Origin: Thiotrichales bacterium
GTDB taxonomy: Bacteria > Pseudomonadota > Gammaproteobacteria > UWMA-0217
Direction of reading: 5' to 3'
Assembly (NCBI GenBank): GCA_024763135.1
Contig: JANTGD010000093.1
Coordinates: forward strand, 1-10,473
DNA length: 10,473 nucleotides
Under the pieces are notes generated by a model that was given only the letters and a program-made list of their open reading frames with translations, ran no database searches and was not told the origin of the DNA. The position numbers were made by a program, and so were the translations under genes. Positions 1-6,644 of the stretch are shown piece by piece (positions within the stretch are counted from its first letter, which is position 1; each line of letters starts with the position of its first letter).

Positions 1-721
1 ACATGGAACAACCATGGCTTCGCAACAATGCCTTGTTCTGAACGCGTGGGTTTGCGCTGATATAGACAGTTTGGACTTGTCGGTGTACTAGTGGGCCTTA
101 CCTTATTTTCCGCACGGCCCACTATGTGGCTGGCTGTCCGAGCATAGATGACCTTTTGCGGGAAAGCTCTTTTGGTCCTTTTTTCCGCTCATTTTTGTTG
201 AATATGAATAACTATTCGCCTCAAATGAGCAAAACATGCTCCCAAAAGGGCTTCGGCTCGTTACGATCTTCATTCTTGGACAGGCTCCTATAGGCTAATG
301 TGGTCAACGTTACACGCAGAGCGCTTCGCTTGTCCCTAGGTTGGACAAACGATGGATCAGTTGCAGTGGCCGGCAGCCGTTCGAGAGCCCGCTGAAGCGA
401 GGCGTTGGCTACATTTGGTATTTGTCAATGTGCTCTGGGGCAGTAGGCTGAGCTTAAGATTTTAAAGGTGTAACGACTCAGCGTGTTTAGATTTGGGTAC
501 CTATCAAGGCATTTTCGCACGGAGAATGTGAGCATAGAGTTAATATGTGTCCATTCGAGTACGAACATAACGCCGAGATGGGGCATAAGATGAATACGCT
601 GAATAGTTACTTAAAGGGTAGCCTACCCGTCAATTAAACGATAACAACTAAGGTGGAACAGGTTCCCTGTGGCGGCTGTGTCCCTGCAGCTAAGTAATCA
701 GTAAACTTACAGGTGGAGTTT
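1..721. other. Non-coding stretch upstream of the PilZ gene
   Basis: I see no convincing gene here; the reading frames open at the left edge close within about 90 bases and none has a recognisable product. Small inverted repeats are present: a 9-bp pair (TAGTGGGCC at 89-97 with its complement at 116-124), an 8-bp pair (GCTCATTT at 187-194 with 223-230) and a 6-bp hairpin (TTGTCC at 330-335 with 343-348). None is followed by a clear T-run on either strand, so I do not call terminators. The promoter of the PilZ gene must lie in this stretch, but I cannot place it. Confidence 0.5.
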
Positions 722-1087
722 ATGGAACACCGGTTGAGTCAACGCAGAGCTGTCGCTTTACCCGTGACCGTCGAATACAACGGCGCTCAGGTGGGTAAAG
801 CTCAGGTAAAGAACATTTGTTTCGATGGTGCGTTTATCGAAATACCCAGTCCCTTGCGGTTTCATGTGGATGGGGTGCTCACACTTTCGCTCAGCGAAGG
901 CTGTGTCGCACCCAGGCCACCGATTCGCGTGCCTGCGGTGGTTGTCCATCGGCGCAGTGATGGCGTCGGGGTCGCATTTTTACGCGATGATCATATGCTA
1001 CACAAGTGTATCGAAGGGATTATGCGCGAGGCTGAACCTATCAAGCGGAGAATTACGCATCCCACCACACATATTGCGATGCTTTGA
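722..1087 (+). CDS. PilZ-domain protein (putative c-di-GMP receptor)
   Basis: This small cytoplasmic protein of 121 residues consists almost entirely of one PilZ domain, the fold that binds cyclic di-GMP and passes the signal to motility or exopolysaccharide machinery. What is visible is an N-terminal R-x3-R (R4 and R8, followed by R9), then N31-I-C-F-D-G36, which matches the second PilZ motif (D/N)xSxxG except that the usual serine is cysteine 33. Beta-strand-like stretches follow, ending in a VGVAF strand typical of the domain. An in-frame GTG exists at 713, but it lies inside the purine-rich ribosome binding site (AGGTGGA at 711-717), so the ATG at 722 is preferred. The gene stands alone; the polysaccharide operon starts 3.3 kb downstream on the same strand, so a link is possible but unproven. 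The family call is fairly secure; c-di-GMP binding is an inference that the Ser-to-Cys change makes less certain. Confidence 0.82.
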   Translation: MEHRLSQRRAVALPVTVEYNGAQVGKAQVKNICFDGAFIEIPSPLRFHVDGVLTLSLSEGCVAPRPPIRVPAVVVHRRSDGVGVAFLRDDHMLHKCIEGIMREAEPIKRRITHPTTHIAML

Positions 1088-1306
1088 GATAGATCAAGGT
1101 GGTCTTGTGAGCCCCGCGCATACTTTTGTATGAGCGTAGAAGGTAATGTGGCTGTATTCAGTGCAGCGGGGCACAATGAAGGCTTCCCTGATGATGGTTG
1201 CAGCCCGTTCTGCGCGCCGGCCTACCCTGCTGTATCATGTCGTCCTGGCGGTGTATTGTTCTTTTTCCCACTGGCGCTTGGGTGGGTCAACGGTTCCGAT
1301 GATTAT

Positions 1307-1313
1307 AAAGAGG
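1307..1313 (+). promoter_or_regulatory. Ribosome binding site of the 74-residue protein
   Basis: AAAGAGG lies six bases before the ATG at 1320. This supports the ATG and favours this small gene over the reading frame that overlaps its start. Confidence 0.6.
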
Positions 1314-1319
1314 TGAGTT

Positions 1320-1544
1320 ATGTTTCTGACTGAAAAAAAATCTGGACACCTTGTCGAAGTTTTGGATACAGCTGAACTGTTCGATCCTTTTTCCGAGGAA
1401 TTTACGGGCCGATTGAATTATGGAGAGGATTTACCGGATCCTCAAAAGTTCAAGAAGACCGATGTTCAGTTCCAATCCGGTGAGCCACTCCCCCGTTGTT
1501 GGATGGATCCTCATTATCGAGATAATGAACTCGCACGCGATTGA
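1320..1544 (+). CDS. Small acidic hypothetical protein
   Basis: I cannot assign a family to this 74-residue soluble protein. It is acidic and rich in Asp, Glu and Pro, with no signal peptide, membrane segment or metal-binding cluster. The C-terminal part contains a distinctive stretch, GEPLPRCWMDPHYRDNE (residues 54-70), with conserved-looking Cys, Trp, His and Tyr. Such a proline-aromatic motif is more typical of a real conserved protein than of a chance frame. Coding status is supported by a good ribosome binding site (AAAGAGG, six-base spacing) and by a composition unlike the low-complexity shadow frames around it. It stands alone, 232 bases after the PilZ gene and 257 before the permease. 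An 8-bp perfect palindromic hairpin (1511-1528) falls in its last codons and may be incidental. No function is proposed. Confidence 0.68.
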   Translation: MFLTEKKSGHLVEVLDTAELFDPFSEEFTGRLNYGEDLPDPQKFKKTDVQFQSGEPLPRCWMDPHYRDNELARD

Positions 1545-1801
1545 GCGTATGTGGTTCAGTGGAGGTTGGGCCTAAATACTGGGTTTTGCCCACTAATCGG
1601 TGCAACGACGCGTCGAAACTGAGTGGATATCGCCGCTTTATCCGCCGGATACACTGTTAGAAGAGTCTCTACGAGCACACTCTTGCCTTAAAAATCAGTT
1701 CAGGGACCTTGCATTATTGCAGCGATTGTTTCTGTACGCTCAACTGAGTCTTGGTGGATCCATTGGTTATCGCTGAAGGGATCTGTGCAGGGGATAGTCG
1801 T
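1545..1801. other. Intergenic region before the permease
   Basis: These 257 bases hold no gene that I can support. A 6-bp inverted repeat (AAGAGT at about 1661 with ACTCTT at about 1679) is too weak, and lacks a T-run, to be called a terminator. The permease promoter is expected here but I cannot locate it. Confidence 0.4.
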
Positions 1802-2995
1802 ATGTCTACGCAGTTGGAAAGGCGATTGGGGTTCTGGTTACTCAGTCTCTATGGTCTCGGAAACATCCTCGGTGCGGGGATTTATGTCCTGATCGGCAAG
1901 GTTGCAGGGGAGGCCGGGTTTCTGGCGCCGTGGTCTTTTTTACTGGCTTCTATTGTGGCCGGTTTTACTGCATTCACGTATGCGGAATTGTCCGCACGCT
2001 TTCCGGTTGCCGCCGGTGAAGCCGTCTATCTTCACGAAGCGTTTGGATTTGCACCCTTATCCGGCGCAGTCGGTCTTTTGATCAGCTTGGCGGGTATGTT
2101 GTCCGCAGCCGCCATCGCGAGGGGGTTTGCCGGATATGCCCAGGTTTATCTGGCGTTACCGGATGCGGTGTTGACAGCGTTGGTGATTATTGCGCTGGGT
2201 GCGCTCGCAGCCTGGGGAATTAGTCAATCCGTCTCAGTGGCTGCTGTTTTTACACTCGTGGAAATAGCGGGATTGCTTGCGGTCATTGGATTGGGGCTGC
2301 TGCATAAGCCCGAGCTCAGTCGTGGTTTCGATGCCTTCATTCACACGGATGTGAAGATCAATGTAATCGTGGTAGGCGCATTTTTGGCCTTTTATGCTTA
2401 TATTGGCTTTGAGGATATGGTCAATATTGCGGAAGAGGTGCGTGATCCAGAGCATACCATGCCGCGGGCGATAATCTTTGCGCTGCTTGTTTCTACCTTG
2501 CTCTATGCCGGCGTGGCATTTGTTGCCATCGCTTTGGTGCCGCCGGACAAACTGGCAATGAGCGCCGCGCCACTTGCCGATGTATTCCGTGCGACCGGGG
2601 TCAGCCCCCTGTTTATAACCTTTGTTGGACTGTTCGCGGTAGTCAATGGCGCCCTGATTCAAATCATCATGGCGGCGCGAATCCTGTACGGTATGGGGAA
2701 ACGACACTGGTTGCCAAGCGTCGTGTCGCGCGTCAGCCCACGCACGCACACCCCACTTATCGCAACGATGGTGGTGACTGCAGTGGTGGTAATATTGGCG
2801 CTGTGGTTCCCGTTGAAGACGCTCGCGGCATACACCAGCTATCTGATACTAACGGTTTTCTTTCTCATCAATCTGTCGTTGCTGGTGATACGACGCAGCC
2901 CCCCACCTGGCAATATCGTGGTTTATCCTGCATGGGTTCCTGTCGGAGGCATGTTGACCTCTGCTGGTTTGTTCCTAGGTCAGCTGCTACTGTAG
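1802..2995 (+). CDS. APC-superfamily amino-acid permease
   Basis: This polytopic inner-membrane protein of 398 residues belongs to the amino acid-polyamine-organocation superfamily, which moves amino acids or amines by proton symport or exchange. The sequence shows about eleven strongly hydrophobic segments. The first contains the glycine-rich substrate-binding break typical of APC transporters, G18-L-G-N-I-L-G-A-G-I27. A later one has the TM6-type motif FYAYIGFED (197-205), followed by a cytoplasmic EEVRDPEHTMPRA loop, a hallmark of the family. A TTG at 1751 would add 17 residues, but the ATG at 1802 has a ribosome binding site (AGGGGA at 1789-1794, seven-base spacing) and its product begins in the usual way shortly before TM1, so I chose it. 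The protein is shorter than the roughly 450-500 residues common in the family and seems to end after about eleven helices. Substrate cannot be read from the sequence. It is monocistronic and has no obvious link to the polysaccharide operon. Confidence 0.88.
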   Translation: MSTQLERRLGFWLLSLYGLGNILGAGIYVLIGKVAGEAGFLAPWSFLLASIVAGFTAFTYAELSARFPVAAGEAVYLHEAFGFAPLSGAVGLLISLAGMLSAAAIARGFAGYAQVYLALPDAVLTALVIIALGALAAWGISQSVSVAAVFTLVEIAGLLAVIGLGLLHKPELSRGFDAFIHTDVKINVIVVGAFLAFYAYIGFEDMVNIAEEVRDPEHTMPRAIIFALLVSTLLYAGVAFVAIALVPPDKLAMSAAPLADVFRATGVSPLFITFVGLFAVVNGALIQIIMAARILYGMGKRHWLPSVVSRVSPRTHTPLIATMVVTAVVVILALWFPLKTLAAYTSYLILTVFFLINLSLLVIRRSPPPGNIVVYPAWVPVGGMLTSAGLFLGQLLL

Positions 2996-3289
2996 GTCGC
3001 CGCGTTACATTGTTGTAAAATAATGTGATATTGATACGCATGCAAATCTTTTGGACACCTGTCAGTGTCCAGATATTGTCAGGCAATTACGTCCCTGCCT
3101 AAGCACATTCTCTAAGATGATAAAACTTTCTGGTGTAGTTCTGTGCTGTCGCGTCGCGGGTGATTTGTGGCACAATCGAAACATGAATGCGTATCGATCG
3201 GGGAAACGGCTGTTGCGCGTCTGATGCTTTGTGCATTGTCTGACCGTCCTCGATTTCGATGGTTCACCCGTAACATGGGGCAGGAAATT

Positions 3290-3312
3290 ACTAAGACAAT
3301 CCAGTTAGTAAA
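3290..3312 (-). repeat. Roughly 21-bp intergenic repeat, copy A (inverted)
   Basis: Read on the minus strand, this copy shares TTTACTA and GGATTGTCTTAGT with copy C, with two extra bases between the two blocks. The 13-base identity in a non-coding stretch that holds two further copies makes chance unlikely. Confidence 0.6.
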
Positions 3313-3531
3313 TGCTCATACGGTGCATTCCACATGCTACGTATCAAGGCGCGGCTCGTTGGCAATGACCTGGTCCTTGCCAAGGCGCAACATCGAGTTG
3401 TAACCTTTGGGACGCTCCCTGCGGGCGGGATTCTGGGCACCCGTCACGGTGCTGCACTGGCTTTACAGAGAATAGCGATATTTACGCCGGTGGACCTTGT
3501 GCCTGAGTGCCCAGAGCCCCCTGAATAAGGC

Positions 3532-3552
3532 TTTACTATCGATTGTCTTAGT
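3532..3552 (+). repeat. Roughly 21-bp intergenic repeat, copy B
   Basis: This copy matches copy C at 20 of 21 positions (C instead of G at 3540). The ends ACTA and TAGT are complementary, giving a partial dyad such as a DNA-binding protein might recognise. It lies just upstream of the stem-loop pair at 3569-3612. Confidence 0.65.
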
Positions 3553-3568
3553 GTTAGCCGTGATCATC

Positions 3569-3612
3569 CGCAAACCCCAACAGAAATTGTGGTTTGCGCC
3601 TTCCTGAAGGAA
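3569..3612 (+). other. Two adjacent stem-loops
   Basis: An 8-bp perfect stem (CGCAAACC at 3569-3576 with GGTTTGCG at 3591-3598) encloses 14 bases, which can form a further short ACA/TGT pairing. Two bases later a second small hairpin follows (TTCC at 3601-3604 with GGAA near 3609-3612). No T-run follows, so a standard intrinsic terminator is unlikely. It could be part of a small RNA or of an old mobile or repeat element; nothing here decides between them. Confidence 0.4.
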
Positions 3613-3956
3613 CAGCACGACGTTGAACTCAGCGAGTGAGTTCGGCGGAAATTGTTTGCATCCGGTACTTTAATGGGCCGGATCCTCGAACTTGAGTGTT
3701 GATCTGTGCGTATCAAGACGTTGTGTCTTTATTTCTGGGTTCATGCAACAGAATTCGCAGTGTCTCTGTCAAAATGAGCGAAATCTCCTGGAAACGTGGA
3801 TTCTGTCGGCGTTTTGTATTGGCCGGTTCCTTATACTGCCCTCCCGGTTTGCAACTCTGAGTTTGTAACCTGATGTTCGGGGTCAATGCTTGGTTTGGTC
3901 CTAAAATCAAAGGCTTGTAGGGCATGGCTCAAGCAACTCCGGTGCTGTATGGGCCG

Positions 3957-3977
3957 TTTACTATGGATTGTCTTAGT
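3957..3977 (+). repeat. Roughly 21-bp intergenic repeat, copy C
   Basis: This copy is in the same orientation as copy B and differs from it by one base. It lies about 185-205 bp upstream of the -24 element of the sigma-54 promoter, a distance at which enhancer-binding proteins can act. A regulatory role is inference only. Confidence 0.65.
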
Positions 3978-4160
3978 CGATAGGTGTGTCCGGCATTTTA
4001 GTTCAAGCAGGGTGACCGATTGCCTGCTCGTGACAACTGAGCCCATCATTTTAAACTGGACGATATACTAGAAGCACTCGACATGGCGTTGGGCAGCTGG
4101 GGTTGAGTAAGACAGGGTTTGATCAATGGTTTGACGCAGGCCCCGTTTGAATGCGTAAAC

Positions 4161-4176
4161 TGGCATACGCTTTGCT
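4161..4176 (+). promoter_or_regulatory. Sigma-54 (-24/-12) promoter of the polysaccharide operon
   Basis: TGGCATACGCTTTGCT fits the RpoN consensus TGGCAYR-N4-TTGCW at every defined position. The invariant GG (4162-4163) and GC (4174-4175) are separated by exactly ten bases. Counting from the C as -12 puts the transcription start at about 4187, an A. It is on the same strand as the export operon, 188 bases before its first ATG. Transcription from such promoters needs an AAA+ enhancer-binding protein; in several XrtA/PEP-CTERM systems the two-component pair PrsK/PrsR with RpoN fills this role, which fits the operon type seen here. No activator gene is in the window. Confidence 0.8.
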
Positions 4177-4179
4177 GCT

Positions 4180-4262
4180 TTAAGGAAGCTCTGATTCATT
4201 CTGGCGCGAGCAGATTTTGCGCCACAAGATGCTGTGTTACGAATTGATCAGAGCTTCCTTAA
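4180..4262. repeat. 83-bp inverted-repeat element (MITE-like) in the operon leader
   Basis: Perfect 16-bp arms (TTAAGGAAGCTCTGAT at 4180-4195 and its complement at 4247-4262) enclose 51 bases, which contain a second 6-bp stem (TGGCGC at 4202-4207 with GCGCCA at 4219-4224). The outermost TTAA on each side is self-complementary, so it could be a target-site duplication as well as part of the arms. This is the form expected of a miniature inverted-repeat element or of fused insertion-sequence ends. The predicted transcription start falls inside the left arm, so the mRNA would begin with AGCTCTGAT paired to 4247-4255. There is no transposase gene, and the mobile origin is inference. Confidence 0.65.
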
Positions 4263-4350
4263 GTCGCGAAAATATTTGGAATTGATATCGGTTTCCGAGG
4301 AAGGACCGGTTGGTAACTTGGTCAAGGATGAGTTGAAAATTGCTAATAAA

Positions 4351-4354
4351 GAGG
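4351..4354 (+). promoter_or_regulatory. Ribosome binding site fixing the start of the export lipoprotein
   Basis: GAGG, preceded by AA at 4348-4349, lies nine bases before the ATG at 4364. It sits downstream of the alternative TTG at 4340 and so argues against that start. Confidence 0.6.
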
Positions 4355-4363
4355 TTTACTCAG

Positions 4364-5026
4364 ATGAGGTTGTCTACCCTTGTATGGATTATGTTCCTTT
4401 CATTGATGATGGTTTTGACGGGTTGCGAGACGACGGGCAATCCTGCGACTTCGGCGGCAAAGGCCAAGGGCAATAACGCCTTCATCAGTGATGCCGCGGC
4501 GGCTGCGTATAAAAATGCCGATGATTATCGGATTGGTGTAGACGATGTCGTAAAGGTCAGTGTTTGGAAAAATCCAGATCTTTCGGTCGAGGTGCCGGTG
4601 CGTCCCGATGGGAATATCTCGGTACCCCTTATCGGGGATGTGGCCGTTGGGGGGAAAACACCTAAAGAGGTGTCACAGATCATCACCGATAAACTCAGCC
4701 TCTATCTGCGTGATCCTCAGGTAACGGTAATCCTGTCTGAGCTCAATAGTCACAAATTTTTGTCACGCGTCAGGATAACGGGTGCGGTAGAGAATCCAAA
4801 GTCGATTGCCTACAGCCAGGGGATGACAGTGCTCGATGCGGTTCTGGAAGCTGGTGGGGTCAATAAGTTTGCTTCGCCCGATGGGACCAAGCTGTATCGG
4901 AAACAAGGGGGTAAAAGTAAAGTATTCAAAGTGCGGCTCAAACAGATCCTCAAAAAAGGCGATTTGAGTACAAACTATGAATTACTGCCAGGGGATGTAA
5001 TCACCGTGCCCGAGCGCGCTTTCTGA
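4364..5026 (+). CDS. XrtA-type exopolysaccharide export lipoprotein (short OPX/Wza-like)
   Basis: This 220-residue protein belongs to the outer-membrane polysaccharide export (OPX) family, which forms the periplasmic part of the export channel. Residues 1-21 are a lipoprotein signal with lipobox L18-T-G-C21; residue +2 is Glu, consistent with outer-membrane sorting. A linker precedes the polysaccharide-export domain, starting at YRIGVDDVVKVSVW (55-68) with the typical VRPDGNISVPLIGD stretch. One SLBB domain follows from about residue 135 (RVRITGAVENP), and the protein ends with LPGDVITVPERAF. It is much shorter than E. coli Wza (about 380 residues): it has one SLBB repeat and no C-terminal amphipathic helix to make the outer-membrane pore. 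The size and layout fit the XrtA/PEP-CTERM export family. The TTG at 4340 would extend the N-terminus by eight residues and place charged residues before the signal; the ATG at 4364 with GAGG upstream gives a cleaner lipoprotein signal. It is the first gene of the operon. Confidence 0.9.
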   Translation: MRLSTLVWIMFLSLMMVLTGCETTGNPATSAAKAKGNNAFISDAAAAAYKNADDYRIGVDDVVKVSVWKNPDLSVEVPVRPDGNISVPLIGDVAVGGKTPKEVSQIITDKLSLYLRDPQVTVILSELNSHKFLSRVRITGAVENPKSIAYSQGMTVLDAVLEAGGVNKFASPDGTKLYRKQGGKSKVFKVRLKQILKKGDLSTNYELLPGDVITVPERAF

Positions 5027-5108
5027 ATTAGCGTGACACACGTCAGTCTGCCCCTAAGGGACTCGGGAGCAGCGGCGTTTTTAGTAGAGATCAAGAGTAC
5101 AGGACATT

Positions 5109-6629
5109 ATGAGATACTCAGTAGAAACCGACTACAAGCTATTTTTGAGAAACTTGGTGCAATACCGTTGGTTTGCCACGATATTGTTTTGTTTGACGGC
5201 GCTGGCTTTTACTGTGGCCGGATTCTTCGTCAAGAACACTTATTCTTCTTACTCCACTATCTTGCTCGATGGGCAGACCACGATCGCTCCATTGATCGGC
5301 TCAGGAGATCCCAATGCGCAAGCCAGCGATTGGTCGAAAGTAGCCGAAGAAATCCTGCAGAGCCGTAAGACTATGACCAAGCTGATGCAGGCGATGGGGT
5401 ACATCGATGACAAAATTGAAACTCAGGAAGATGAAATCCTCTTGAGTCGGCTAAAAGCCAATACCCACGTCTATCTCGAAGGGAACGGTAAAATTCTGCG
5501 TATTGAGCATACCGATGCGGACCCTTTTGTGGCCAAGGAGGTTGCCAGCAAGCTCACGGATATCTTTATTGATGCGACGCATGGCTATCGCGCGGCGGAG
5601 AGTGAGGAAGCTTTTGAGTTTATCGATTCTCAGGTGGATGCGTATCACAAGAAGCTCTTGGAGGCCGAGGATCGGCTCAAGAAGTTTAAAACCCAAAAGC
5701 TGGAAACCGGTGCAAGTACGGAAACGGCGGTTGCCACGCGTATTGCAAGGCTGCAAGAAATCCTCGATCAGTCCGAGCTCGATCTGAAGGAAGCAATCAT
5801 CAAGCGTAATTCTTTAGACCGACAGCTGCAGACCGAGGTCCGCACGACTGTCAGCCTGGGGCGCCAGTCTCAGTATGTCAAACGCTTGGAGGCCTTGAAC
5901 GATGAGCTGGCTAAGCTGCGCTTGACCTATCACGAAAATTATCCCGATATTGTCAATATCAAGCATCAGATAGAGGACGTGCGTCGCCAGATCGAGGCAG
6001 AGAAAAAAGGCAACTCAATGGATCTTGCGGGCATCGATATAAAGTCGAATGAGGTCTATCAGGATTTACGCTTGCAACTGGGCCAGGAGGAAACGCGTAT
6101 CGCAACGCTACAGACAAGGATAGCCGAAACACGCGCCATCATTGAGCAGGAGCGCAAAAAGGGTGAATTGGTCAACGAGAGCGATGCCCAGGAAGCTGAG
6201 CTGGTGCGCGATTACAATGTAAATAAAAAGCTCTATGAAGATCTATTAAAAAGACGCGAAGCAGCACGCGTTTCGAAAGAAATTGATGATCAGCATAAGG
6301 GTCTGAACATTAAAGTGGATGCCGCGGCGTTTTTACCGCGCACCCCGTCAGGGTTCCGCTTTATTCATTTTGTGGCTGGGGGCTTGATTTTCGGAACCCT
6401 GCTACCGATTGGGCTAATCTACTTATATCAGATTGTAGATACTAGCGTGAAATCGCCCGAGCTGATCCAAGCCAGATTGGGCCTGAATGTGTTGGGTACT
6501 GTGCCCGATATTGTCAATGATAGTGATTTGAAAGCGATAGGGCGAAGGGATGCACTCAGAAACAGCCTGATTTGGCTGACCATGATCACCATAGGGGTGA
6601 TTGGGGCCTTACGTGTGATGGGGAATTAA
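5109..6629 (+). CDS. Polysaccharide chain-length determinant (Wzz/GumC-like, XrtA type)
   Basis: This 506-residue inner-membrane protein of the polysaccharide co-polymerase family sets chain length and connects the inner-membrane machinery to the OPX lipoprotein. It has a short cytoplasmic N-terminus, TM1 at about 21-41, and a large periplasmic part whose middle (about 165-390) is rich in heptad-like Glu, Lys, Leu and Gln, predicting long coiled coils. The proline motif P410-R-T-P413 precedes a second membrane segment (about 417-440), as in Wzz proteins. After it come VDTSVKSPE and LGLNVLGTVPD, the conserved cytoplasmic tail, and unusually a third hydrophobic stretch at the extreme C-terminus (about 486-503). 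There is no fused kinase domain; the kinase-like partner is the next gene, 15 bases on. AGGA at 5101-5104 serves as a close ribosome binding site. The family call is strong; the XrtA subtype rests on gene order. Confidence 0.92.
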   Translation: MRYSVETDYKLFLRNLVQYRWFATILFCLTALAFTVAGFFVKNTYSSYSTILLDGQTTIAPLIGSGDPNAQASDWSKVAEEILQSRKTMTKLMQAMGYIDDKIETQEDEILLSRLKANTHVYLEGNGKILRIEHTDADPFVAKEVASKLTDIFIDATHGYRAAESEEAFEFIDSQVDAYHKKLLEAEDRLKKFKTQKLETGASTETAVATRIARLQEILDQSELDLKEAIIKRNSLDRQLQTEVRTTVSLGRQSQYVKRLEALNDELAKLRLTYHENYPDIVNIKHQIEDVRRQIEAEKKGNSMDLAGIDIKSNEVYQDLRLQLGQEETRIATLQTRIAETRAIIEQERKKGELVNESDAQEAELVRDYNVNKKLYEDLLKRREAARVSKEIDDQHKGLNIKVDAAAFLPRTPSGFRFIHFVAGGLIFGTLLPIGLIYLYQIVDTSVKSPELIQARLGLNVLGTVPDIVNDSDLKAIGRRDALRNSLIWLTMITIGVIGALRVMGN

Positions 6630-6644
6630 ACAAGCGAGGTAACA

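Larger units (their letters stand above)
2996..4160. other. Long non-coding stretch with repeats and stem-loops
   Basis: Over 1.1 kb no reading frame has a convincing product or ribosome binding site; the few frames of 60-80 codons look like chance. It is not featureless. It holds three copies of a roughly 21-bp repeat, a pair of adjacent stem-loops (3569-3612), a 7-bp hairpin just after the permease (TGGACAC at 3052 with GTGTCCA at 3065) without a T-run, and a 7-bp inverted repeat (TTGGCAA at 3359 with TTGCCAA at 3377). Its right end would hold any upstream activator sites for the sigma-54 promoter of the polysaccharide operon. Confidence 0.5.

Noticed and set aside
1130..1333. 67-codon plus-strand frame between the PilZ gene and the small acidic protein
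   Set aside because: It has no ribosome binding site, an odd composition and no recognisable motif, and it overlaps the better-supported start at 1320.
1511..1528. Perfect 8-bp palindromic hairpin TCATTATC-GA-GATAATGA considered as a terminator
   Set aside because: It lies within the last codons of a gene, is AT-rich and has no T-run after it.
2234..2749. 171-codon minus-strand frame inside the permease
   Set aside because: It is antisense to clear transmembrane coding sequence and its product has a shadow-like composition rich in His, Gln and Arg.
3052..3071. 7-bp hairpin after the permease considered as its terminator
   Set aside because: There is no T-run on either side; it may be incidental.
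3160..3190. Second sigma-54 promoter suggested by TGGCAC at about 3168
   Set aside because: The -12 part does not contain TTGC at the required distance.
3334..3528. 64-codon frame ending in a Pro-Glu-rich tail, considered as a PEP-CTERM substrate
   Set aside because: It lacks a signal peptide, the transmembrane segment and the basic tail that define PEP-CTERM proteins, and it has no good ribosome binding site.
3532..3630. Integron attC site, because of a GTTGAAC sequence (3623-3629) downstream of stem-loops
   Set aside because: No matching complementary core site was found upstream and there are no cassette-like genes.
4234..4476. 80-codon frame over the operon leader
   Set aside because: It starts inside the inverted repeat, has no ribosome binding site, and overlaps the export lipoprotein in another frame.
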